DNA of 64,000 nt from Acridotheres tristis (lineage: Eukaryota > Chordata > Aves > Passeriformes > Sturnidae), in contig CM072886.1 of NCBI GenBank assembly GCA_037013685.1, forward strand, positions 72,443,859-72,507,858. The letters run 5' to 3'. A model generated the notes under the pieces. It worked only from the letters and a program-made list of their open reading frames with translations. It had not been told where the DNA came from and searched no databases. Shown here piece by piece: positions 53,450-64,000 of this stretch. Made by a program: the position numbers and the translations under genes. Every line of letters begins with the position of its first letter. The first letter of the stretch is position 1.

Positions 53450-53770
53450 ATATCTTAAGGGTGCCAAGAGGATGGAGTCAGACTCTTCTTAGGGGTGCCT
53501 GGAAACAGAATAAGAGGAACAAGAAGAAATTGAAACCCTGAGAATTCCATCTGAATATGGGGAAACTTGTCTTTATTTTTAGGATGACACAGCACTAGAA
53601 CAGACTGCCCAAAAATGATATAGAATCTTCTTCTCTGGAGATACTCAAAACCCACCTGGATACAATCATGTACAATTTGCTCAGGTTGGACTTGCTTTAC
53701 TACAGGATTTGGACTGGAGTATCTCTACAGGTTCTTTTCAACTGCAAACACTTAGATTTTGTGTGATCTG
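53450..53770 (+). mobile_element. CR1 LINE, 3'-end fragment, about 320 bp
   Basis: The order is collinear with the avian CR1 3' end in plus orientation. It runs 'ggtgccaagaggatggagtc', 'ggtgcctgg..acagaataagagg', 'ttccatctgaatatgggg', 'gatgacacagcactagaacag' and 'ctgcccaaaaatga', then 'ttcttctctggagatactcaa', 'aacccacctggatacaatcatg' and 'ggactgga..atctctacagg'. It ends in degenerate octamers near 53750-53768. It is the 3' UTR plus a remnant of the end of ORF2. The minus-strand 66-codon frame is antisense to it. Confidence 0.88.
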
Positions 53771-53774
53771 ATAA

Positions 53775-55734
53775 TGGTACTGAAGAGTTTGCAAAAAGTG
53801 GAATTTTTTAAAAAATGCAATTATTCTTTTGATAAGGAACAATATAGAGGAGATAATTTATTAGGAATATATGTGTATAGCTCTACAGGTAATCATGGTA
53901 GATCTCTGAAGGGGCTAAAATTAATGATTCCTTATATGGAGATAGAAAACAAAGGGATCAGGTAGACTAACATATCCAAACACACATATAACATTAGGCT
54001 GAACCACTAAAGCACTAATTCTCCAGAGACTGCATTTTAGTCTTGTTTAGAATTAACTAATTAGCCACTAATCTCAATTTCTTTTTCTCCTTTACAACTC
54101 TCAAAGAATGTAATTGAAAAATAATACCTGAATTATAGTGGGTGAAAGATAAAGCCGTCCATTTATATAAAAAAGGACAATTGTAAATAAAATTTACAAT
54201 TTCTATAGATCCTTTTACCTTAGATAATACTCCTGAGATGGATAGTTATGTACTACTATTTCTGTAGCTTGGTTGAGTGGTTCTTAACATTTTGACAACA
54301 TATCAACACTATTTCCCCTAGACTTCAGATGTCTACACTAAGCTTCTCTTACACTACTTACAGAAACAAGGCTGTAAGTGTTCAATCACCTTGTTAAAAA
54401 TCTACAAGCCAAAACAAATTACTAAATAAAATTATGTTCAATGCACCACATTCAAACTTATGTATTTTCTTTTTGGAATACACAAAACATTCCCCCAAAG
54501 CTTCTCTACACTATGTCCAATTTTTTTTTTCAATTTCATTACGATTCAAATCATTGCATAGTCTGCTGCATACTTTGGTTTTATTGCAGTTCAGTAACTT
54601 ATCTAATCAGTATTTAAAAAAAAAATTCCAACAGATATGATGTTCCAAGTGTATTCTGATTGAAGTTTTATGTTTTGCAGAATTAGATACTGGTATGATG
54701 AACTTGTGTACATACATACTTCATACTATATCATTCTATCTTTGCTCATAATAACAGATGGTTTTCTACCCTTGCCGTTATCAGCTACCCCACAGAGCAT
54801 GCATAAGATGATAATAATTATTATTAAAATTTAACCCAAGTTAGAAGGAAGTCTTAACAGAAAATCACAAAATTGGAAACTAATAGTGTCCATCAACTTT
54901 TGGAGAGAAAAAAAAGGGAGTTGCTGCCGTCTCTGCAAAATCTTGTGATTCTGAGGAGTCAATGGACTTCATGTGTCTTAGCTGTGAGACTGGGAGTATC
55001 GCAGATATGTAAAGATCATTCAGGTAAGAATTCAGCTGCTGAAGCTGAAGAATATTGAAAAACAGACTTTCCTTTCGTATCTGGCATGCTAAGTGAATAG
55101 CTTGCAAAAAAAAAAAAAAAAAAAGGAGGAGCTTATACCCAGATTTCACTCATTATCTACAAATTGATAGGATTAAAAAAACCATGTAATGGAGCAGTAT
55201 GAAAGTATGAAGCAGGAAATATATAACTGAACCAAACAAAGCACTGGCACTATTTGGAGGCCATAGGTAAGGAAGCATAGAGTTTGGGGGCTTTAAATTA
55301 AACCCTTACTCATAAAGTCATTGTGGCGTAATATTGCAGTAGACATCTATTTTTGCATTCATGGAATAAACCTGATTTCCAACTGAAAGAGCACAAAGAT
55401 ACACTTCAAAGCCAAAATCTAAAAGGATATAATTTTTTTAAAATTATGTCCTTGTTACAGGTTGATATAAAATAATTAAGATTTTGCTTGAGAACTATGA
55501 TATGTTAAACAGAATAATAATTCAGCCTAACCGCAGAGACAAATCTACACGTGACCTTGACATAAGAACTCTTTTCTCAATGTCCTCTTTTACTTCCCAA
55601 AAAATCAACTTGGCTTCATTCAGTTATGACACTACTTATTTTAACACTTCTTTATCCATATAATGAAAAACACACCGATGACAAAACCTACAAGTTCAGA
55701 AACAAAACACGTATTTGAATGAATTAACAGTAGT
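53775..55734. other. AT-rich non-coding stretch
   Basis: No gene was seen. There is a 19-A run at 55106-55124 and short A or T runs elsewhere. Confidence 0.55.
55106..55124 (+). repeat. Poly(A) run, 19 bp
   Basis: A pure A run followed by 'ggaggagc', with no recognisable retroposed body. Confidence 0.85.
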
Positions 55735-56050
<316 letters not shown>

Positions 56051-56054
56051 TGCC

Positions 56055-57470
56055 AAAGAATCAAATTCATGTAAGTGTCATTTTAATAGAGTATCATCTC
56101 TGCTTTGGAATAGCATTTAAGAATCTGAGGTATGAAGTTGAAAAATTTGGTCTCTCATAACTGATCACTTATTTAGGACCTAAATTTACATTCACCAATA
56201 TCAACAGTAGAACTTTTTATTTGGAACTTTTTGTATAGGCTTATTTTAAATATATAATATGCTTGCACTCATGTATCTCATAACACAATTATGGTATGTT
56301 AGCTGGAGCATTGAAAGTTCCTATTTTAATGTAAACATGTTAATTTTATTTAATATAAAAAATTAGTCTACACAGAATTATGTGTAATTAACGCAGAATT
56401 GTTTGGCTTTATAGAACTGCAGACGCATTCAATTAGCATATTCAGATTCTTTAAAAGCTTCACATACATACCCTTGGGTATTTTTTTTTCTTTGATAGGT
56501 CTTTCTAAGATTATGGATCTTCATTTGAGAATAAGATGTTTGCATAAGAATCAAAGGTATTAGTTCCCCCCAAAGTATTAAAAAGACTACTGATTTTACT
56601 TTATTGCGGTTGCTAGCTTGAATATTATATTGCAGGGACATGCTTTAGTTTTCTGTTTCTGTTTTACTTATTTCTAAGAATCTGTTTAAAAATGAGTTTC
56701 AAATTATCTCTATTGTTCTCATGCCAGGAATTCTTCATAATGAATGTACATTTAATTACAGAAACCAAAATATCTTTCCCTCAGCAGGATTCAAAATATT
56801 ACAGTGCAGAATTGCAGGTTAAGAACACTTCATAGCTCGTAGTTAGCTGAATTGTGTCTTTATTCATATCTAAACACTGCAAAATGTTTAGTGTAAAAGA
56901 AAAGATAGTGATTTCATGACTGCAGGGGAAAAAGTCAAGAGTAAGTTTTAAAAATGAACTCTTTTGTTTGGAGATAAAAACATTTGTACCAAAAAGAATA
57001 TGAACAACAAGTTCGAAAACTTCCTCAGGAATTATTATCTTATTTCTGCAAACACTTCATTGCAGAATTTTGATACTACAAGTGACTCATGACTACCCTG
57101 GCAAGAGGTGTGTGAAGTCATTTAAATATGCCTAAGTATAATTTATGAGGCAATTGCATACAGAAACAGATTTTAGTTCTTATTAGACACTGTACACTGA
57201 TCTTAGTTATTTTTGTTATGTTTGGTATCTACTGCCAACATTTCATCTGCAAATATTCCTCAAAGCCTCCAAAAACTCACATGCAAAATAACAGATGTAT
57301 CAGCATATCTTTGGATAAATTTGATATGCAGCCAGAATTTTATCTCACTCTTCATAATTCTATTGTCACTTACTCATCCATTTTCTTCCATGATTCAAAA
57401 AATTCATAGCAATAAATATCATTACAAGATATGATTTTTATGTTTAAAACTAACTAAATGGTTTCCTTAC
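56055..57470. other. AT-rich non-coding stretch
   Basis: Nothing beyond AT-rich DNA was recognised. Confidence 0.55.
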
Positions 57471-57476
57471 ATTCCT

Positions 57477-58012
57477 GCCATGGTTTACCCCAAACATCAG
57501 CTAAGGATTACAGAGCCGCTGACTGACTCTTCCCTGGTGGGATGGGGCAGAAAATGAGAAAACTTGTGAGTGGAGAGAAAGAGAGTTTAATAAGCAAAGT
57601 AAAGCAAAGCAAGAATTCATTCATCACTTCCCAGGGGCAGGCAGATGTTCGACCATCTCCAAGGAAAGCAGGGATCCATTATGTGTAATGTTGACTTGGG
57701 AAGACAAACATGATCACTTCAAACATCCTCCTCTTCCTTCTTTTCCCCCAGCTCTATATGCTGAGCGTGATGCCACGTGGTCTAGAATATTCCTTTGGTC
57801 AGTTTGGGTCAGCTGTCCTGGTTGAATCCCCTACCAACTCCCAGCCTCCTCACTGTTGGGATGGACTGAGAACGAGAAAAGGCTTTGATTTGGTATAAGC
57901 ACTTCTCAGCACTAACAGAAACATCCCTCTTTTCAGCACAAGTCTATAATAAAGCCCTATAGTAGCTACTGAGAAGAAAATTAACTGTACCCCAGACAAA
58001 ATCAGCACTTCC
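57477..58012 (-). mobile_element. Solo ERVL-type LTR, reverse orientation
   Basis: On the plus strand it opens with 'gccatggtttaccccaa' and 'gagccgctgactgactc', then 'ggtgggatggggcagaaa'. A 'gtttaataagcaaag' follows, then 'gatgccacgtggtctagaatattc', 'ggtcagtttgggtcagctg' and 'ctcagcactaacagaaacat'. It closes with 'agtagctactgagaagaaaattaactgtacccca'. This is the reverse complement of a common avian ERVL LTR from its right to its left end, so nearly the whole LTR is present. No retroviral coding region flanks it, as expected of a solo LTR left by recombination. The open frame at 57710-57898 lies inside it and is not a gene. Confidence 0.82.
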
Positions 58013-58019
58013 GCATCTG

Positions 58020-61000
58020 TCTGTGGTTGTATTTTTTTACAGTATCTCAACTTTCCTTCCTTTTCTTTCTTTTCTGATGTATTGTATATAACTATAGGAT
58101 CAAAACACTAGTTTTTAAAGCTCAATGTCATTTACACATTACAGAAACATGAGAAAAAGGAAGTTTTGTTTTATTAAAATCTCTTTCTCTCCCAAGAGAT
58201 AGAGTCTGAATCAGAATTAGAAAATTACTTGGGGGAAAAAGAACATTTTGTAATTATCCAAATACTTGGTTTGATCTCTGAAACTGAGATTATCTTCAAG
58301 TCTCTAGAATTAGACAAAATGAATGATAATTTCACAAAGGAGTCAAAATGAAAGAGTAAATTCCAAGCTTTCTCACCATAGCTACAATTCACAGGAGATG
58401 AAGATCTATAAAACAGAAAGGTAACATAAAAATGAGAGACGATCGACAAATAATAATTTCATAGCAATGCTGATAAATAAATTGCTATAAAATAACTAAA
58501 ATATTTATCATTTTAGCTTCTGATTCAGGTGAAAAAATTCCTAATATTTTCTCTGTAGAAGAAGTCATTAGGAAGACTAGAGGTTGACAGCATCAAGTTA
58601 GGCAAAGAAAACGTTCACGTGGTGCAGTTCCTACAGCCAAAACAACATCTGTTTACACCACTCCCAAAGATTTTTACATTAATTTGAAATTCACTTAATA
58701 AAGACACGGAAACTTCTAAGTACTCAAAGAAATATTTAGGCCAGTTCTTTAGGACATCAACATATATGAAGGAACCAAACATAGGAAAGGTCAAAGTATG
58801 CTAAGAACAGACCAGTTATAAAGGAACAGTTCAACGACTATGAAGTTGATGACAAAAGACATTGCAGCAGTTCCTTCAAATGACAGGAATGCATTATGAC
58901 AATGAATCCAATGAAAAGCATTAACTTTTTTGCTATATGATATTGTCACATATCACGACAACGAGTAAATTTGAATAAAGACAAAATTTTAGATAAAGCA
59001 GGCAACACAAAGGAAAAAGAAAAGAAGAAAATAAATGTTGATCAAAATTAGTGCTGAAAATATATCAGAAATGAAAACCAAACCAAACCAAACAAACAAA
59101 AAACAAAACAAAACAAAAAACAAAAAACAAAAAACAAACAAAAAAAAACAAACAAAAAAACCCACCAAACCCAAAACTCTAAAGAACAAAACAAACAGAC
59201 AAAACCTAAACAAAAAATTAAACCAACTAGTGTTAAATGGTGACTACTAGCATTCATGAGAGAAATCAAATTTTCTTCCTCAAAGTTTTGAAAAAAAAGA
59301 AGAGTCAACACGTCAAAGGCATCTGCAGTGAGGTTAGGTCTCCAGAGAGATTTTTCTGCTATAAAAAGAAAGCCAGAGCAGTAACAGGGAAACAAAATCT
59401 CGGTATTGAAGGGTCAGTCAAGTGTCTTTAACAAGGCACCTTCTTTCCTCTACTCCACAAAAAAACCCAAGTTCTTGCACTTGGACACATAAATCACCTA
59501 AAGAAACAAGTCTATTACAGTTTGCCTCTAATATATATATTGTTTGTTTATCTCTATTTATCTTTTAAATGAGAAAGGATTCCAACAAGAACTATAAAAT
59601 TTTTACTCCACTCTATATTGTATACCATAATATGTATTTTAAAGGAATGTTGAAAACAAAAACTATCTTGTTGAGATATTTCAGAGTCCAAGATTAGTAT
59701 ACAGATGAAGTAATGCATAGTGTACCAAACTTATACAGAAAATTCATTTTGGGGATCGGCAAAAGCAGATATTTAAAATTCTTGATATTTCTGAGTACAA
59801 GTCACAATTTCAACAGCGCTTACAAAACTAACTTCTCTGTTATCCACTGAGCAAGTTCTACTTCCATTTCACATTGGAAAATTTCAAGAATTAATATGCA
59901 ATATAAACCTATGAAAAATTAGGACAATTCCTAGAAATATTGGAATAGATGAATAGTAGACAGTAAGCTCACAGATTATAACCAAATATCTATAAATTTG
60001 CAAACCCGCATTTCTTATCTTGTTATGGCAAATTTTGGAAGGCAATCAATATTAAGTGCTGAATGAGGAGATTTTCATCATCTAATTAAGGTTGATTTAA
60101 ATATTTGGAAACTAAGACCCCAGTTTGTCCTTCTTTCTTAGATCTTCAAGATCAGAAAGGACCCTAAACTTTACATTGAGCTGCAAACAGGCTCAAAATG
60201 CATCTGTGTGTTACTTTAACTGGGCCACTTGAAAACGTTATTGGCCTCTAACATATCATCATCACCTGTGTAACTTATGTAAAGAGTGAGTTTAATTGTT
60301 GCAAAGATCAGATGCCAAACACCAAGTTACAGTTGTTCACTGAACAGATGGGAAAGGTTATGGTATTTGAATATTTCATTATTAGTGAGACAGGTCACAT
60401 AACAAGCCATAAATCATCTGTTTACATGCACTTTGCTTGAGGTAAAAAATGAGGCTTTTTTGTTTTTCCACCTTGAAAGTTTTCATCACTTACAAAGTCA
60501 GCAATTTTCACACTGAAAATATCATTAGTATGCAAATTATTTCTCAGAACAAACAGACATAACACGTGATGCCTCATGCCTAGGTTTTGTTTAAAGGCAC
60601 ACACATTAATAACATATTTACTAATATTTCTCATATACCATGTAACTAGATAAGTAAAAGGAAAAAAGCATGGGGTTTTCTCAGAGTGCAAGGGCATGTG
60701 GGCATCCTACAGCACCCTTCCCCTGAGAGTTAAATGTCCCCTTATCACAGCAATGAAGCATTGCATAGAAAATGCGTGTTTAAAAAAATATTAAATTATA
60801 CTGATGATTTCTATGAAAATTTGTAAGACTTTTGTTTTTGTATTAATTTAACAAAGAACAACTCAGGTTACCAACTAGTTATAGGCAAAATGTCTCTGGT
60901 TGTTTTGGTGACTTACAGCAAAAGACAGATACCAATTCTGAGCAATGAAGCTTGACCACAAAGAAGATAAATTTAGGAGGAGAAATTTTCCTTGCACCAA

Positions 61001-62530
61001 GGACAGAGATTAGAAAAAATCCCAAAAAGGAATATGACTATGTATTCTCAAACAGAGCTCAGTTCTTGGGGCCCCTTTAGCATCCTGCTGTAATTCCCAT
61101 CTAGAAGGATAAAGTTAATTGGATCAGGGACTGACCCTTTGATTCGTATTTTCACTACATGTGACTTCATCACCCTATTACCCTCAAGCTGAACAATCCT
61201 GTCATTGCTCATCCTAACTTACACTCACAGGAAAGATGGTAGTAGCATAATATTACATTATGTGTGACCATTTATACTTTTACTATTGCCTAGGGCTAAC
61301 ACTGAGAAGATGTATTAATACTTTTTATCCTATTACTTTTTTTTAAGCTTTTGAAAGTAAAATAATAATGTTAGTATATCACAGAAAACTTGTACCAAGA
61401 AAAATTTAACAACATATATACTAGAAAATTAGAAACCTAATACACAAAGGCTGTTATCCAAGTTTCAGCTGTATATCATCAGAAAGCTGGAATGGGAAAG
61501 GATCTGAAAGTGAGAATTTAAAATATAGAAAAGCTACAAGCCTTGGATAGTAAATTTAGGAACATAAAGATTTCCTGTCATCAGCCAAGAGAGATGAGAT
61601 AAATCAGTTGAGCTCAATCTATCATTAAACCAACAATTTACCCTTTGACATCTGATCTGTGTTTTTATTTAACTTTTTCATATTTATTCAGGCTTTTTTT
61701 TTTAATGATATTGAAATAAAGTAACTGTAGAAAATTTAAAAAAGATATATATTTGACTCTGTAAAACCCCCAAATCCTGAGCCATAAATAATCTTGCTTC
61801 CAAAACTAGACCCTTTCCTCCATAGCACAGCCAGAGATTCAATAACACAATGGGCTGAAAGTAAGGAACTTTATGAAGAAAATTTACTGTCAAAAATTTT
61901 GAGTTAAAAATAGGAATGGGATACAGTGATAGGAATACTAATATAAAATAGAAGTTATCAAAATATTTCCACTTCAAAGAAATTACACAACCAGATCTAC
62001 TTTGGACTCCTACCAAATTCTGTGTTGTGAAAAGTACTACCAAGACCTACATGTCATAATTTTTTAGCCCGATTCTTGAAAAAAAAAAAAAAAAATTTGG
62101 ATTTTTGATTTTTAGTACATCTTTCCCATCATCTAGAGGAAACTCTAAGACAAATGTAGTTAGAGTTTAAACATAATTATTTTTGCTTTCAATTTTCTTA
62201 AGAAGCTATCGTTCATTGTGGCTAACACCCTAATATTTAATTCAAAGAGTCAATATAAGTCATGTGAATTAAAAGAGTGATGCTAAATGATTTTTGTCTT
62301 TTTCCTTTTATATATTCTTTGTATTCTTTACACATATATTTGTAACCTATTATTGTATTAGTACCTACTTCCAGTACTTTCCCCCACCTTTTCCCTAGGC
62401 AGAAAGACAAAACAAATTCCAGAGCTCCAAGCCCTGGGAGGTACAAGGCCCCTGTCATGTTTTGGTTCTTCCTGGGAACCAAGGCTGAAAACCACTGCTT
62501 CAAGATGTATTTTCATAAATAAAGTTTAGT
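58020..62530. other. AT-rich non-coding stretch
   Basis: No gene was seen. The segment at 60120-60390 looks like a possible conserved non-coding element. A slightly GC-richer patch near 61050-61210 has no open frame or motif I can name. Confidence 0.55.
59074..59226 (+). repeat. A/C-rich low-complexity tract, about 150 bp
   Basis: Units of AACC, CAAA and CAAAAAA dominate, with one 'cccaccaaaccc' patch and a few G and T near the end. The Lys/Asn/Thr-rich plus-strand frame and the Phe/Leu/Cys-rich minus-strand frames (58989-59395) are translations of this tract. Confidence 0.9.
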
Positions 62531-62537
62531 TGCCATA

Positions 62538-62780
62538 TGAGGGGGGTGATTTAGAGAGGGTTGAACCAAGGGAAATTGCATCACCACTTGTGCTCCTAAT
62601 TGGTGTTTTTTTGTCAATTATGCTAATTTGCTAAACTTATAAAACTATATTCACCCCGTGGAGGGTGGGCATTTTGTGGACCTTTTCCATATCTACCCCT
62701 GGAGGCCTCCAATAAAGACCAACGTTTCTATTACCTCCTATACTAATATTATCTTGAAAGTGGGTTGTTTTATTTCCACG
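62538..62780 (+). mobile_element. Compact LTR (solo), endogenous retrovirus, family uncertain
   Basis: The block starts with 'tgaggggggtgat' and contains 'aattgcatcaccacttgtg' and 'ttttttgtcaattatgctaat'. A TATAAAA lies at 62639-62645. Then come 'gggtgggcattttgtggacc', 'ttttccatatctacc', 'cctccaataaagacc' (AATAAA at 62711-62716) and a U5-like tail. TATA box and polyadenylation signal are about 70 bp apart, as in a short R region. These words match an LTR type I remember from bird genomes. No internal retroviral sequence flanks it and no target-site duplication was identified, so the ends are approximate. Confidence 0.55.
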
Positions 62781-62784
62781 TTCT

Positions 62785-63310
62785 TTAAGGCATCAAGAGG
62801 ACTTTGCAGAATGACATGGTGAAATTATAACTATATAAATGCAACAATCAGAGAGATTACAAATCACTGTTTTCTATGTCCTTCAGTTTCTTGCCTGTGA
62901 ATTTGGTCTGTGAGCCACTTTCTATATGAAGTACTATCAACAACATCATATCAATAAAATTTCAAGACAAATAATACAAATATTTTCTAACTTCAATGAT
63001 ATATCATTGCATTGATATTCATCAGCCTAGCTCACTGATAATTGAAGGCACTTAAAAATAAATGCAAATGCATTTGTCTTCATAAGTTATTAATGTGCTT
63101 CTAGCCAGGATGTCTCACAGTAACTCCATCTCTTTCAGTTACTACAGACTTATACTGTGGTTAATATCATCTTGAATACTAAAATACAGCACTGATATAA
63201 AGGAATTTTCTTGTTTCCATAAGGTTAAATTCACAAATGTAATAAGGATTCTGTCTTAAGATTTCTTTGGTTTTATCATTTCTTTTAATCCACAGTGTTT
63301 CATATGGAGG
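62785..63310. other. AT-rich non-coding stretch
   Basis: No gene or repeat was recognised. Confidence 0.55.
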
Positions 63311-63323
63311 AAAAAAAAAAAAA
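63311..63323 (+). repeat. Poly(A) run next to the CR1 junction
   Basis: Thirteen A lie directly at the left (3') boundary of the reverse-oriented CR1. They may be target sequence, since CR1 itself ends in octamers and not poly(A). Confidence 0.7.
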
Positions 63324-64000
63324 GCTTTGGGTTGGAAGTGACCCTAATGTTCATCTACTTCCAGTGTTTCTTCCATGAGTAGGGGCATGTTTCACTAAAA
63401 AAAACTTACTCAGATTGTCATCCAACTTGGCCTTGAATGCTGCCACAGATGGGCCATCCGCCAGTGCTCTGGGCAACCTGTTCCAGAACCTCATCATACT
63501 CACTACGAAGAATTTCTTTCAAATATCCAACATAAATTTCACTTTCAGTTTGAAACTTTATCCCCCTTCTGTATCACTACTTGCACTGGAAAAAAGTCTC
63601 TCTCCATCCTTCTTGTAGGCTCCTTTCAACTACTGAAAGACTGCAGCGAGATTTTCTTGAAGCTTTCTCACCTCCAGGCTGAAAAAATCAATTGTCTCAG
63701 ACATTCTGCATAAGAGGGGTTCTCCATTCCTCTAATCATCTGCGTGCACTGATCATTGTCCTTCCTGTGTTAGGGACCTGAAATGTCAAGGTGGTGTCTC
63801 ACCAGAGCAGAGGGACAGAATCCCCTCCCTCGCCCTGCTGGTCACGCAGCTTTGGATGCAGCTCAGGAAACAACTGGCTTTTTGGGCTGCAAGTGCACCA
63901 TGTTGGATCATGTCCAACCTCTCATCCACCAGTATCAACAAGTGTTTCTCATCAGGGCTGCTTTTGGTATGTTTATCCCTCAGCCTGGTACTGGGAATTC
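63324..64000 (-). mobile_element. CR1 LINE, reverse orientation, continues past the window
   Basis: On the plus strand the order is 'gggttggaagtgacccta', 'ccttgaatgctgccacagatgg', 'gggcaacctgttccagaacc', 'atcactacttgcactgg', 'tcctttcaactactg', 'cacctccaggctgaa' and 'gtgtctcaccagagcagaggg'. Then come 'ccctcgccctgctggtcac', 'gatgcagctcagga', 'ggctgcaagtgcacca' and 'atccaccagtat'. This is the reverse complement of an avian CR1 3' UTR and the end of its reverse-transcriptase frame. It looks less diverged than the other copies here. The plus-strand 67-codon frame at 63415-63618 is antisense. The element is cut by the window edge. Confidence 0.92.

Noticed and set aside
58989..59395. Phe/Leu/Cys-rich minus-strand frames resembling membrane proteins
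   Set aside because: They run through the A/C-rich tract at 59074-59226.
61702..62043. 113-codon minus-strand frame
   Set aside because: It has no recognised family or splice context, and its Phe/Leu-rich content is typical of chance frames in AT-rich DNA.
63415..63618. 67-codon plus-strand frame
   Set aside because: It lies antisense inside the terminal CR1 copy.

Overview
The window is vertebrate nuclear DNA, almost certainly from a bird. It is AT-rich and dominated by poly(A)/poly(T) runs and A/C-rich low-complexity tracts. The only interspersed repeats I can name with confidence are CR1 LINE copies and ERVL-type LTRs of the kind found in avian genomes. I see no bacterial-style gene organisation, no rRNA or tRNA gene, no CRISPR array and no convincing multi-exon protein-coding gene. 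The open frames of 60-126 codons scattered through it are what an AT-rich, stop-rich sequence gives by chance, or are frames through repeats.

Layout. 1-6.9 kb: AT-rich DNA with a CR1 3' end at 181-316 and three A/C-rich tracts. 7.8-8.3 kb: a slightly GC-richer patch that has the shape of a terminal coding exon (pyrimidine tract and AG, an open frame of 53 codons, a stop, then AATAAA); this is the best candidate for host coding sequence. 8.3-16.2 kb: AT-rich desert. 16.3-18.5 kb: GC-richer island with an 85-codon open frame lacking an early ATG, followed by the 3' part of a plus-strand ERVL-type LTR. 18.5-30.1 kb: desert, with a possible further LTR near 22.2-22.7 kb. 30.15-31.03 kb: a reverse-oriented CR1. 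34.6-34.85 kb: an older CR1/L3-like remnant. 39.8-40.7 kb: a GC-richer block, probably an inserted element. 45.0-45.2 kb: a 200-bp A/C tract. 53.45-53.77 kb: a CR1 3' end. 55.7-56.05 kb: a large (AAAG)n microsatellite. 57.5-58.0 kb: a reverse-oriented solo ERVL LTR. 59.1-59.2 kb: an A/C tract. 62.5-62.8 kb: a compact LTR with a TATA box and AATAAA. 63.3 kb to the end: a reverse-oriented CR1 that runs off the window.

There is no gene set acting together here. The window is best read as a gene desert or the inside of a very large intron. What function it may have would be in conserved non-coding elements, which cannot be proven from one sequence; I list a few stretches that have that look. I found no evidence for a new biological system. 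The observations most worth checking are the exon-like patch at 7.9 kb, the 16.9-kb open frame next to an ERVL LTR, the unclassified block at 40 kb, and the strand bias of the A/C-rich tracts.
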